From assembly GCA_964398805.1 (NCBI GenBank), contig CAYNNI010000040.1, positions 1 to 21,346 on the forward strand: a stretch of DNA of 21,346 nt, written 5' to 3'. The translations under genes were made by a program, and so were the position numbers. The stretch is from CAISDH01 sp964398805 (lineage in GTDB: Archaea; Micrarchaeota; Micrarchaeia; Micrarchaeales; Micrarchaeaceae). The notes under the pieces are model-generated. The model was not told the DNA's origin. It made no database searches and saw nothing but the letters and a program-made list of their open reading frames with translations. Position 1 is the first letter of the stretch. Each line of letters begins with the position of its first letter. Positions 14,521-21,259 of the stretch are shown here, piece by piece.

Positions 14521-14552
14521 CGGCTCCTCGTCAATTCCCGCTTCGGGAGCCG
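14521..14552 (+). repeat. Inverted repeat with competing inner hairpin upstream of uppS
   Basis: CGGCTCC (14521-14527) pairs with GGAGCCG (14546-14552), while CCCG (14537-14540) can instead pair with CGGG (14544-14547); the two helices exclude each other. The element lies just before the predicted uppS TATA box, so it is outside that transcript unless an earlier start is used. The rest of the 185-bp gap (14410-14594) contains the two TATA boxes and another inverted pair, CCTGCC 14479-14484 with GGCAGG 14505-14510; I see no gene in it. Confidence 0.4.
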
Positions 14553-14559
14553 ATAAAGC

Positions 14560-14567
14560 TATTTAAG
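14560..14567 (+). promoter_or_regulatory. Predicted TATA box of the uppS operon
   Basis: TATTTAAG centred about 31 bp before ATG 14595, consistent with a leader of about 5 nt, and supporting that internal ATG as the real start. Confidence 0.55.
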
Positions 14568-14594
14568 CGTTGCTTTCGATACTACGCTGATTCA

Positions 14595-15308
14595 ATGCGC
14601 GCTAGCAAGGCTAGGCGGATAGAGCCCGTACCAAGTCACGTCGCCCTCATACCAGACGGCAACAGGCGCTGGGCCAGGGGCCACATGCTCTCCCTGCGCC
14701 ACGGCTACTCCTACGGCATCAAGAAGTTCATGGATTTCAGCGTGTGGGCGAAGGGCTTCGGAGTAAGGACCATAACGGTCTGGGCGCTTTCCACGGAGAA
14801 CATAAAGAAGAGGAGCGCGTCGGAGCTGAGCACCCTGTGCAAGCTCTACGAGATGAGCGCCAGGGATCCCGCCATACTCGCCAAGCTGGCGAAGAACCAC
14901 GCGCGCATAAGGGTCGTGGGCAACCTGCGCATGCTGCCTAAGAGGCTGCGGGAGGCGCTGCGCTACCTGGAAAGGGCCACGCCGGCCTACAAGGAGCTTA
15001 CGATAAACCTGCTTGTCGGATACGGAGGCCGCGACGACATACTGCATGCGCTGCGGAGCGCGCAGTCATGCGGCGGGAGCAGCGTGGGCGAGGACTTCAT
15101 AGCGAAGCACATACAGACCGCCTCTGTGCCCGACGTGGACCTAATAATAAGGACGAGCGGGGAGATGCGCCTGTCCGGCTTCCTTCCCGTGCAGTCCAGC
15201 TACTCGGAGCTCTATTTCGCGAAGAAGTACTGGCCCGATTTCAACAGGCGCGACCTAGAGAAGGCGCTGCAGACATACGCATCAAGGGAAAGGCGGTTCG
15301 GCAGGTAA
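14595..15308 (+). CDS. uppS: cis-Prenyltransferase (polyprenyl/undecaprenyl diphosphate synthase family)
   Basis: Elongates an allylic diphosphate with isopentenyl diphosphate to make the long cis-polyprenyl diphosphate used as a glycan lipid carrier. With the start at ATG 14595 the protein has 237 residues, normal for the family. Signatures are complete: HVALIPDGNRRWA with catalytic D21, the NLLVGYGGRDDI stretch, and RTSGEMRLSGFLPVQSSYSEL from R186, which binds the IPP diphosphate. The frame stays open to 14394, but the added residues look unlike protein and would bypass the TATA box, so that extension is rejected. It heads an operon with the DUF2070 gene and the dolichol-kinase-like gene, which fits lipid-carrier metabolism for N-glycosylation. 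Confidence 0.92.
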   Translation: MRASKARRIEPVPSHVALIPDGNRRWARGHMLSLRHGYSYGIKKFMDFSVWAKGFGVRTITVWALSTENIKKRSASELSTLCKLYEMSARDPAILAKLAKNHARIRVVGNLRMLPKRLREALRYLERATPAYKELTINLLVGYGGRDDILHALRSAQSCGGSSVGEDFIAKHIQTASVPDVDLIIRTSGEMRLSGFLPVQSSYSELYFAKKYWPDFNRRDLEKALQTYASRERRFGR

Positions 15309-15317
15309 GTGTTTCCG

Positions 15318-17156
15318 ATGTCAGAGCGCATAGACAATCTGCCCGAGCTCAATCCGTTCACCAGGCGCCTTCCAAAGACGCCGGTCCTCTTCGGCGTCCT
15401 GCTTCTCGCGTGCATGCTCATGGGCATCAGCGCGGTCGCCCTGATAAACGGCATCGCGAGGCTTGGCACCTACGCGCTGCTCGCCGACGGCGTCATAACC
15501 GGCATCCTGGTCATAGTGCTGCCCGCGCTCCTGACCATAATACTGGTCAAGTCCCTGCGCCGCTACATCAACTCGAAGTACATATTCTTCGTGGTTATGA
15601 TCGGCGCGTTCTCCTACGGCATATTCATCAACGTGGGCAGCGCGGTCTATGCCGTGTTCGACGCATATGTCATTGCGGAGGTGATAATCCTCGTAGGCAA
15701 CGCCAGCATATTCGCGTGGTGGTTCTTCGTCGACAAGCTGCTCCTCGGCCAGCACAGGCGCGCCTCGCTGCTCGCGCTGGTGCAGCCCACGCTCAACGCG
15801 CTGCTTTACATCCCGTACAGCAGGTTCATCCTAGAGTTCAACACCCCGCTGAGCGAGCTCCTGCTCAAGCTCTATGCGGGGATAGGCGTGTTCCTCGTGG
15901 TGAGCTACGTCATAACATCTGTGCTGGAGCGCCCGATAAAGCGCAGCATAGGCATGCGAAGCATCATGGACGCGGTTTCGCAGATGCTGCAGAACTGGCT
16001 ATTCGGCATAAACATATCCAAGCCCTTCGGGTCCAGCTTCGGCACGCCGTTCGACGTGGCTACGCACACGATAGCAATCAAGGGCGCAAGGGACGGCGCG
16101 CTGAAGGCGCTGTTCTTCGTGCCCGAGATACACTACGGCCCAGCGGGAACGCTCGGGGGCAGCAACTTCCCGTACATGCTCGAGCGCTATGCGGCGCAGA
16201 AATACCGCGTGCCGTCCTTCATCATGCACAGCGCGGTCAACATCGACCGGAATCCCGTCTCGGCAAGCCAGCTCGCGCAATTGAGGCAGGCGCTGGACGG
16301 CGGCGTCCTGGCGTGCAAGCGCGGCTCCGGCGCGTTCTCCTACTCGGCCGCGAGTTCGCGCGGGGCGCGGGTGATACGGCTCCGCCTAGGCAATGTTAGC
16401 CTCCTGACCATGACCCGGGCGCCGCGCGTCACAGAAGATGTCGCCCCTGAGGCCGCGCAGCTCTTCAGGGCGGTGCTCGAGACGAAGTTCGGAAGCACTG
16501 TGCTCGTCGAGGCGCACAACTCCCGCTACGAGAGCGCGCCGAAGGAGGAGCTTGCCGGTGTCGGCCCGCATTCGAGGCTTGCCCGGGATTTCTCCAGCGC
16601 GATATCGCTTCTCGACGGCGCCGAGCACAGGGGCGCAGGCATGCGGGCCGGCTTCGCAAGCGTCGAGATCTACAACAAGCTGGGCCGGCCTGTAGACCTC
16701 GCAGATGGCAACCTCAACGTGGCTGTGTTCGGGATCAACGGCTTCAAGTACGCGATGCTCCAGTTCAATGCCAACAACATGCTGCCGCATCTGCGCGACG
16801 CCATACTGCGGCACATAATGCAGGTTTACGGGATCGATGCGGAGGTATACACCACGGACACGCACGCAGTCAATTCGTTCGGGCTGAGCGAGGACAACGA
16901 GATGGGCAAGCACGTGAAGTACGCCAAGCTCGAAGCGATCATAGATGCTGCCATGTCGAAGGCGCTGTCAGGAATGGCGCCGGCGAAGGCGTACTACGGC
17001 GAGCATCTGATGGAAAGGTTCCCGGTGTGGGGCCCGAACACGATGGAGAAGCTCACCACTGCCATTAACACGGTCATCGAGCTGGCGCGTCTGTTCGTGC
17101 CTGTAGTTGTCGCTGCTGGATTCATAGCCGCAGCGTGGGTAATACTTCTTGTGTAG
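15318..17156 (+). CDS. DUF2070 family archaeal membrane protein
   Basis: A 612-residue protein of the archaeal DUF2070 family, function unknown. The N-terminal third holds about six to seven membrane helices (roughly residues 20-205). A large soluble domain follows (about 215-585), and a final helix ends the protein. Conserved-looking polar motifs suggest an enzyme: EIHYGPAGTLGGSN near 271-283, MHSAVNID near 303-310, GPHSRLARDF, and TTDTHAVNSFG near 512-520; several His and Asp could bind metal. The start is taken at ATG 15318; GTG 15309, directly after the uppS stop, is possible. Position between a cis-prenyltransferase and a polyprenol-kinase-like gene points to polyprenyl carrier or surface glycan metabolism, by inference only. 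Confidence 0.82.
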   Translation: MSERIDNLPELNPFTRRLPKTPVLFGVLLLACMLMGISAVALINGIARLGTYALLADGVITGILVIVLPALLTIILVKSLRRYINSKYIFFVVMIGAFSYGIFINVGSAVYAVFDAYVIAEVIILVGNASIFAWWFFVDKLLLGQHRRASLLALVQPTLNALLYIPYSRFILEFNTPLSELLLKLYAGIGVFLVVSYVITSVLERPIKRSIGMRSIMDAVSQMLQNWLFGINISKPFGSSFGTPFDVATHTIAIKGARDGALKALFFVPEIHYGPAGTLGGSNFPYMLERYAAQKYRVPSFIMHSAVNIDRNPVSASQLAQLRQALDGGVLACKRGSGAFSYSAASSRGARVIRLRLGNVSLLTMTRAPRVTEDVAPEAAQLFRAVLETKFGSTVLVEAHNSRYESAPKEELAGVGPHSRLARDFSSAISLLDGAEHRGAGMRAGFASVEIYNKLGRPVDLADGNLNVAVFGINGFKYAMLQFNANNMLPHLRDAILRHIMQVYGIDAEVYTTDTHAVNSFGLSEDNEMGKHVKYAKLEAIIDAAMSKALSGMAPAKAYYGEHLMERFPVWGPNTMEKLTTAINTVIELARLFVPVVVAAGFIAAAWVILLV

Positions 17157-17163
17157 TGATGCT

Positions 17164-18111
17164 GTGCTGCCTTACGCGTTCGCTGCAGTGGCTGTCGTCG
17201 CCTCGCTTGCCGCGGGCAAACCCGAGAAGGCAGGGCGCTACTATGCGGCTGCTGTCGTTGCAGCGGCCGCAGTCGCTGCGGCCGTGGCGCTGTACCTAAG
17301 CCAGTCCGCAGGCTCTGTGCTCTTCCTGATGGGCATCTCCGCGCTCTCGTGCGCTCTTGCAGTCTGCTACATGCGGCATCCAAGGCTCTTCGCGGCGCTG
17401 CTATTGCTGCTCGTCTTAGGCTTTGCGGCATATGTTGCCGGCACTGCCGGCATTCGGTCCGTGGGATTCTTCGGGATGGGCTCTGTGTGCGGCCTGCTGT
17501 ACAGGGATGCCGTGCAGCGCCGCAGAATCGGCGCGGAAAGGAATAGCAAGCGCAGGGAGACCAACAGGGACCTCATGCACATCCTTCTCGGTGTCATAGT
17601 CGCCGCTGTGCTGGTGTTCGTGGCGCTTCCGTACTCGGCCTATGCTGTGTTCGCGCTGATTCTCTCGGGCTATGCCCTCAACACCCTCTTCCTGGGCAGG
17701 GATTCCCATACCGCATACGGCAGGGCGCTTGCCGCGCTGGAGCGCAGCAACACCACATACGGGATAGGCGCGGTGTATCTCGCAGTTGGCGCCTCGCTTG
17801 TGATAGGCTTCGCAGGGACCATGCCGCTGATGCTTTTCGGCGTCGCGGCGGTGTTCTTCGCGGACCCTATGGCAACGATAGTCGGCATCAGGTTCGGAAG
17901 GCTCCGCCTTCCCCACAGCAAGAGCAAGACCTTGGAGGGCACGCTCTCGTTCTTCCTCCTGCTGGCGCTCGCCGGCGTTCCTCTGATAGGCGCTTACGCG
18001 CTTCCGCTTTCAGCGGCGCTAGCATTTTTAGAAAGCCTGGACATCTCAATCGACGACAACATGCGCTCCGGCATCGCGATAGCTCTGATTGGCATCGCGC
18101 TGCGGCTGTGA
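17164..18111 (+). CDS. Dolichol kinase / phytol kinase-like CTP-dependent lipid kinase (SEC59/VTE5/Dgk1 family)
   Basis: A polytopic membrane protein (315 residues, about eight or nine helices) with the family's C-terminal signature: FADPMATIVGIRFGRLRLP near 231-250, KSKTLEGTLSFF from about 253, and ESLDISIDDN at about 290-299. Members phosphorylate isoprenoid alcohols or diacylglycerol using CTP. In this operon, after cis-prenyltransferase and DUF2070, polyprenol or dolichol is the likely substrate, giving the monophosphate that GlcNAc-1-P transferase uses. The start is uncertain: GTG 17164, with GTGAT at 17156-17160 just before it, is preferred; TTG 17149 would overlap the DUF2070 stop. The N-terminal half is Ala-rich and poorly conserved. 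Phosphatidate cytidylyltransferase is a more distant alternative. Confidence 0.82.
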   Translation: MLPYAFAAVAVVASLAAGKPEKAGRYYAAAVVAAAAVAAAVALYLSQSAGSVLFLMGISALSCALAVCYMRHPRLFAALLLLLVLGFAAYVAGTAGIRSVGFFGMGSVCGLLYRDAVQRRRIGAERNSKRRETNRDLMHILLGVIVAAVLVFVALPYSAYAVFALILSGYALNTLFLGRDSHTAYGRALAALERSNTTYGIGAVYLAVGASLVIGFAGTMPLMLFGVAAVFFADPMATIVGIRFGRLRLPHSKSKTLEGTLSFFLLLALAGVPLIGAYALPLSAALAFLESLDISIDDNMRSGIAIALIGIALRL

Positions 18112-18144
18112 CTCGCTCGCTTAAACGACGAACACGATGTAACG

Positions 18145-18154
18145 CATAAATACC
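18145..18154 (+). promoter_or_regulatory. Predicted TATA box of the M23 peptidase gene
   Basis: CATAAATACC centred about 27 bp before the GTG at 18176, which is the spacing of a leaderless archaeal transcript and supports GTG as the start. Confidence 0.6.
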
Positions 18155-18175
18155 CGGCCCGCGTCAAATCCTACG

Positions 18176-18769
18176 GTGCCGGTTTCGAAGGCCTTCATGG
18201 AGAAGAAGGACGACGTGATGCGTTACGGTCTGGTAAGGCCCGAAAGCTCGACCGAGTACTCGAGGACGCTGCTTCGGCTGCCCGTTCCAAGGGAGGCAAT
18301 AACCGAATGCGGATCTGCGGGCATATCTCCTGCCCATCAGGGAAACTACTCTAATGCTATAGACTTCTACGTGCCCGAAGGCACCATCGTCCGCGCGTCG
18401 TCGGGTGGCGTCGTTGTAAGGCTGCTTGCCACTTCCAACGAGCATGGTATCGATGTCCGCTATTGGGACAAGGGCAACTTCATCGAGCTCTTTCATCGCG
18501 ATACTGGCGAATACACATGGTACGAGCACCTTGGCTACAAGGATGTGTTTGTCAAGCCTGGCGATACTATAAGAGAAGACCAGATAATCGCGCTCAGCGG
18601 CAATACCGGCTTCAGCGAGAAGCCGCACCTTCACTTCCAAGTCCACAGATACATCTGCGAGGGCCACGAGAGTTTTGTGACGCTGAAAGCCAGGTTTGTG
18701 GACTTTCCCGATATTTACGCCAATCCGCGGGCCCTGCTTCGCAGAATTCAGACAGAGCAGCGCGAATAG
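18176..18769 (+). CDS. M23-family (LytM-like) zinc metallopeptidase
   Basis: A 197-residue protein whose central and C-terminal part is an M23 domain. The zinc and catalytic residues are all visible: H54 and D63 in HQGNYSNAID (spaced as in a subset of M23 proteins), H118 in YEHLG, and the HLHF pair H151/H153. Lysostaphin-like beta-sheet pieces such as VPEGTIVRASSGGVV and VKPGDTI...ALSGNTG lie between. M23 enzymes normally cut peptidoglycan cross-bridges, which archaea lack. There is no signal peptide or membrane segment with the GTG 18176 start or with ATG 18197. It stands alone: its own TATA box precedes it and endonuclease IV converges from the other strand 4 nt away. Substrate and location are unknown. 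Confidence 0.83.
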   Translation: MPVSKAFMEKKDDVMRYGLVRPESSTEYSRTLLRLPVPREAITECGSAGISPAHQGNYSNAIDFYVPEGTIVRASSGGVVVRLLATSNEHGIDVRYWDKGNFIELFHRDTGEYTWYEHLGYKDVFVKPGDTIREDQIIALSGNTGFSEKPHLHFQVHRYICEGHESFVTLKARFVDFPDIYANPRALLRRIQTEQRE

Positions 18770-18773
18770 GCGC

Positions 18774-19640
18774 CTAGGGCCGCGGCAAGGGTTTGTGTGC
18801 CGCCGTTCTTATCATCTCTTCCACTGCTCCCATGTTCCTGCCGTCATCTCCGTCGCCCCTGCTTCCGGGCGTTTCCAGCACGAAGGAGCCGTGGTCGAAG
18901 AGGTTGTTCCTGAACAGGCTCAGGAAGCCGCTCCTGCCTATGCACCCCTCCCCTATGTGCCAATGCCTGTCCAGCCCGCTTCCCAGCGGGTATTTCGCGT
19001 CATTCAGGTGCACCAGCTTCAGCCTAGAGGCGCCTATTCTCGAGGATAGCTCCGCAGCCACGTCTTCCACACCCTTCTCGTTGCTTATGTCGTAGCCCGC
19101 CGCAAACGCATGGCAGGTGTCGAAGCACACGCCGATCCTGTCCAGGTCGAGAGCATCCAGGATCCTCTCCAGGTCGCCAAAGCTCGAGCCTACGCTGTTC
19201 CTGTACCCCGCGCTGTTCTCCAGGAGCACCATGACATCGCTGCGCGCCTCGAGCGCCTTGCCAAGCGCGGAGCACGTGCGCTCTATTCCGGAGTCCATGC
19301 CCTTGCCCAGGTGAGAGCCGAGATGCGCCACAAGGTAGTGTATGCCAAGGGCGCTGCAGTTCCTCACGTTGGCGGCAAGCGAAGCCACGCTCTTTTCCCA
19401 CACCTGCCGGTTCGCGGAAGAGAGATTTGCTATGTAGGGCATGTGCGCAAACGCAACAAGGCCGTGCCTCTTCACGCTCTCCGCGAAGGCTTCGCATTCC
19501 TCCTTCGGAGGCGCGTCCTGCTTCCATGACCTTGAGCTGGCAGTGAAGATCTGGAAGCAGCCGTAGCCCCTTTCTGCAGCGTTCTCCGGGGCGTTTGCTA
19601 CGGAGCCCGCGATGCTCATGTGAAAGCCCAGCCTTATCAT
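18774..19640 (-). CDS. nfo: Endonuclease IV (AP endonuclease)
   Basis: A zinc-dependent AP endonuclease cutting 5' to abasic sites in base excision repair. The 288-residue length matches the family, and the full set of nine metal ligands known from the E. coli enzyme has counterparts here: H66, H106, E141, D174, H177, H211, D224, H226 and E256, in motifs such as VAHLGSHLGKG, LLENSAG, CFDTCHAFAAGYD, LVHLNDAK, DRHWHIGEG and LETPG. It begins IRLGFHMSIAGS, so the ATG at 19640 is right. It is divergent from the histone gene and converges on the M23 gene with a 4-nt gap. Confidence 0.95.
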   Translation of the reverse strand: MIRLGFHMSIAGSVANAPENAAERGYGCFQIFTASSRSWKQDAPPKEECEAFAESVKRHGLVAFAHMPYIANLSSANRQVWEKSVASLAANVRNCSALGIHYLVAHLGSHLGKGMDSGIERTCSALGKALEARSDVMVLLENSAGYRNSVGSSFGDLERILDALDLDRIGVCFDTCHAFAAGYDISNEKGVEDVAAELSSRIGASRLKLVHLNDAKYPLGSGLDRHWHIGEGCIGRSGFLSLFRNNLFDHGSFVLETPGSRGDGDDGRNMGAVEEMIRTAAHKPLPRP

Positions 19641-19681
19641 GGAATCCCAATACTTCCGCTATTCTCTTGTAAAAGAATTGG

Positions 19682-19689
19682 TTTTTAAG
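19682..19689 (+). promoter_or_regulatory. Predicted TATA box of the histone gene
   Basis: TTTTTAAG lies 34-41 bp before ATG 19723, allowing a leader of about 10 nt. The purine-rich GGGGG run at 19710-19714, 8 nt before the ATG, may help ribosome binding. Both argue for 19723 rather than the in-frame ATG at 19639, which overlaps the nfo start codon. Confidence 0.5.
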
Positions 19690-19722
19690 CCATACTATTC
19701 ATATCATGCGGGGGTTCTTCAC

Positions 19723-20082
19723 ATGAAGAGTCGTGGATTTAGCCTGTATGATATTGAGCAGTTCCTGCGAGAGGCAGGCGCGAAGAAAGTCAACGAGAAA
19801 GCAGTCGTAAGCCTCGAAAAGGAGCTCGAGGACACCGTCGGCGAGCTGCTGGCCGAGGCGTCGCTCTACGCAAACTATGCCGGCAGGAAGCGCCTCATCA
19901 AGCGCTCCGACATCGTCCTGCTCCACAGGAACGGCCAGGCCGCGCACAGCGCCGCCTACCCTGTTCAGGTAAGGCGGAGGGCATTGCGCAGAGGCCCTGA
20001 CCGCTTGAGCCCTGCACATGCAGTAGAAATGCTGGCGCTTGTGCAGGCATCGACGCCGCCTACAGCAGCGAAAGAAGTTTGA
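19723..20082 (+). CDS. Archaeal histone-fold protein with a C-terminal tail
   Basis: With the start at ATG 19723 the protein has 119 residues. Residues 7-67 read as an archaeal histone fold: helix 1 (SLYDIEQFLREAGA), the long helix 2 (VNEKAVVSLEKELEDTVGELLAEASLYANYAG) and helix 3 (KRSDIVLL). The loop between helices 2 and 3, RKRLIKRSD, is one residue longer than the usual RKTVKAED form and loses its Thr. About 50 residues follow the fold, with a basic patch VRRRALRR at 83-90 and a Pro/Ala-rich end; typical archaeal histones (about 66-70 residues) stop after helix 3. The 3' end overlaps the convergent GlcNAc-1-P transferase gene by 23 bp. A CBF/NF-Y-like transcription factor is an alternative reading. 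Confidence 0.8.
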   Translation: MKSRGFSLYDIEQFLREAGAKKVNEKAVVSLEKELEDTVGELLAEASLYANYAGRKRLIKRSDIVLLHRNGQAAHSAAYPVQVRRRALRRGPDRLSPAHAVEMLALVQASTPPTAAKEV

Positions 20083-21103
20083 GCGCGAATCCAAGCGCAA
20101 CGAATGCCGCTTCCACTGCGCACATTACGGCGGTAACTTCCCACTCCTTCATGGGCCTGAGGTTCATTATCGCGTGCGTCCAGCTGTATATCCTCCTGCC
20201 GTAAGGCGCTGCGAACGTTCCGTTGCTTCTCCTCCTGCCCAGATCCGTTACGTTGAAGCGCCTTCTGAGATGCAGCAGGAACTCCACTATCCACGGCGTG
20301 AATATCACCAGGCCGAACGCGTCCATGTCGCCGATTATTATCGCCGTGGCAAGCGCTATCCCGGTCGCGTAGGTGAAGCTGTCCCCGGGTATGAGCCTCG
20401 ACGGGTATGTGTTGAACACCATGAACCCAAGCAGCGAGGCGAAGAGCGTGCCCGATATGAGCGATCCTGTGTAGCTGCCGAAGATTATGCTGTATGCGAG
20501 CAAGCCCGCGCTTGCTATGAGCCCGGTGCCGTTCGCTATCCCGTCAAAGCCGCCCAGCAGGTTGACCGCGTTCGACGCGAACATCACCGCCAGCGGCAGC
20601 ACAACCAGCGGCCACAGCAGTCCGAGATTGACGATGCCTATGAACGGTATGCTAACCGATGAGACGCCCGCGTTGACCGCCATGAGCGGTATTGCGCCGA
20701 TGAACGTGAGCAGCGGCTTCTGCCACTGCTTAAGCCCCTGCTTCGTGTCGAGCATGCCTGTGGTCTTTACCGGCTTCGCCTTGACGTTGATGTCGTCAAT
20801 GAAGCCCGAAAGCGATACGAACAGCACCGCAATGACTGCCGCGAACAGGTCGCTTGTGGAAAGCACCGGCGGATACAGCGAGAAGCTGGCTCCGAACACA
20901 TAAGCAAGCGCTCCGACCGCGAATCCGAATGCGACCGCGATTCCGCAGCCTCCGGGCAGCACGCGCTTCTCTTTCTTGTTGTAGTCCACGACCACCACGC
21001 CCGCTCCCCTCAGGTACGGCATGAGGAAAAGCGTAGCGGCCATTGTTATCGCGAGTGCAATAACGGCAGGGATTACCAGCGTAAGGTATGTATGATATGC
21101 CAT
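20060..21103 (-). CDS. UDP-GlcNAc:polyprenyl-phosphate GlcNAc-1-phosphate transferase (Alg7/AglH type)
   Basis: An integral membrane enzyme of the MraY/WecA/Alg7 superfamily that puts a sugar-1-phosphate on a polyprenyl phosphate, the first step of lipid-linked oligosaccharide synthesis. The 347-residue protein has about ten membrane helices and the key loops: GFIDDINVK with D103-D104, NAVNLLGGFDGIANG (178-192), and PGDSFTYATG (239-248), the last in the eukaryote/archaeon Alg7 style. A basic LHLRRRF follows at 278-284. UDP-GlcNAc is assumed; another UDP-HexNAc is possible. A TATA element 25-34 nt upstream suggests a leaderless mRNA. It complements the prenyltransferase and kinase genes encoded 2-6 kb away. 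Confidence 0.88.
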   Translation of the reverse strand: MAYHTYLTLVIPAVIALAITMAATLFLMPYLRGAGVVVVDYNKKEKRVLPGGCGIAVAFGFAVGALAYVFGASFSLYPPVLSTSDLFAAVIAVLFVSLSGFIDDINVKAKPVKTTGMLDTKQGLKQWQKPLLTFIGAIPLMAVNAGVSSVSIPFIGIVNLGLLWPLVVLPLAVMFASNAVNLLGGFDGIANGTGLIASAGLLAYSIIFGSYTGSLISGTLFASLLGFMVFNTYPSRLIPGDSFTYATGIALATAIIIGDMDAFGLVIFTPWIVEFLLHLRRRFNVTDLGRRRSNGTFAAPYGRRIYSWTHAIMNLRPMKEWEVTAVMCAVEAAFVALGFALKLLSLL

Positions 21104-21127
21104 GCGAACAGACTACTCCTTCAGCGC

Positions 21128-21138
21128 AAATTATTAAC
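21128..21138. promoter_or_regulatory. Shared divergent TATA region, GlcNAc-1-P transferase / tRNA-Arg
   Basis: AAATTATTAAC. On the minus strand it lies about 25-35 nt before ATG 21103; on the plus strand it is centred about 43 bp before the mature tRNA 5' end, allowing a short 5' leader for RNase P to remove. Confidence 0.5.
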
Positions 21139-21175
21139 TGTTTTCGTGCAGATAGCTCTACACCTCAAAGAATGT

Positions 21176-21249
21176 GCCCTTGTAGTATAACTTGGATAGA
21201 ACGCGAGCTTGCGGAGCTTGTGATCCGGGTTCACATCCCGGCAAGGGCG
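21176..21249 (+). tRNA. tRNA-Arg, anticodon GCG
   Basis: Cloverleaf by eye: acceptor stem GCCCTTG/CAAGGGC, D-arm from 21185 with GG and A20 in the loop, anticodon stem CGAGC/GCTTG around the loop TTGCGGA (anticodon GCG at 21211-21213, reading CGC and CGU), a 4-nt variable loop, and T stem CCGGG/CCCGG with loop TTCACAT. G73 is the discriminator; CCA is not encoded. A20 and anticodon C35 fit arginine identity. Two oddities: an A12-A23 mismatch in the D stem, and C rather than the near-universal A at position 58. No intron is seen. Confidence 0.88.
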
Positions 21250-21252
21250 AGT

Positions 21253-21259
21253 CTTTTTA
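21253..21259 (+). terminator. Oligo-T terminator after tRNA-Arg
   Basis: A CTTTTTA run a few nt after the tRNA 3' end, the usual archaeal T-tract termination signal. The remaining 87 bp to the window edge are purine-rich, and I see no gene in them. Confidence 0.55.

Noticed and set aside
14394..14594. N-terminal extension of the cis-prenyltransferase
   Set aside because: The extra 67 residues do not look like protein, cross the predicted TATA box and start inside the divergent small gene; the ATG at 14595 gives the family's normal length.
15068..16399. A 443-codon open frame overlapping uppS and the DUF2070 gene
   Set aside because: It is another reading frame of two recognisable genes; the translation is Arg/Ala-rich low complexity with no motif.
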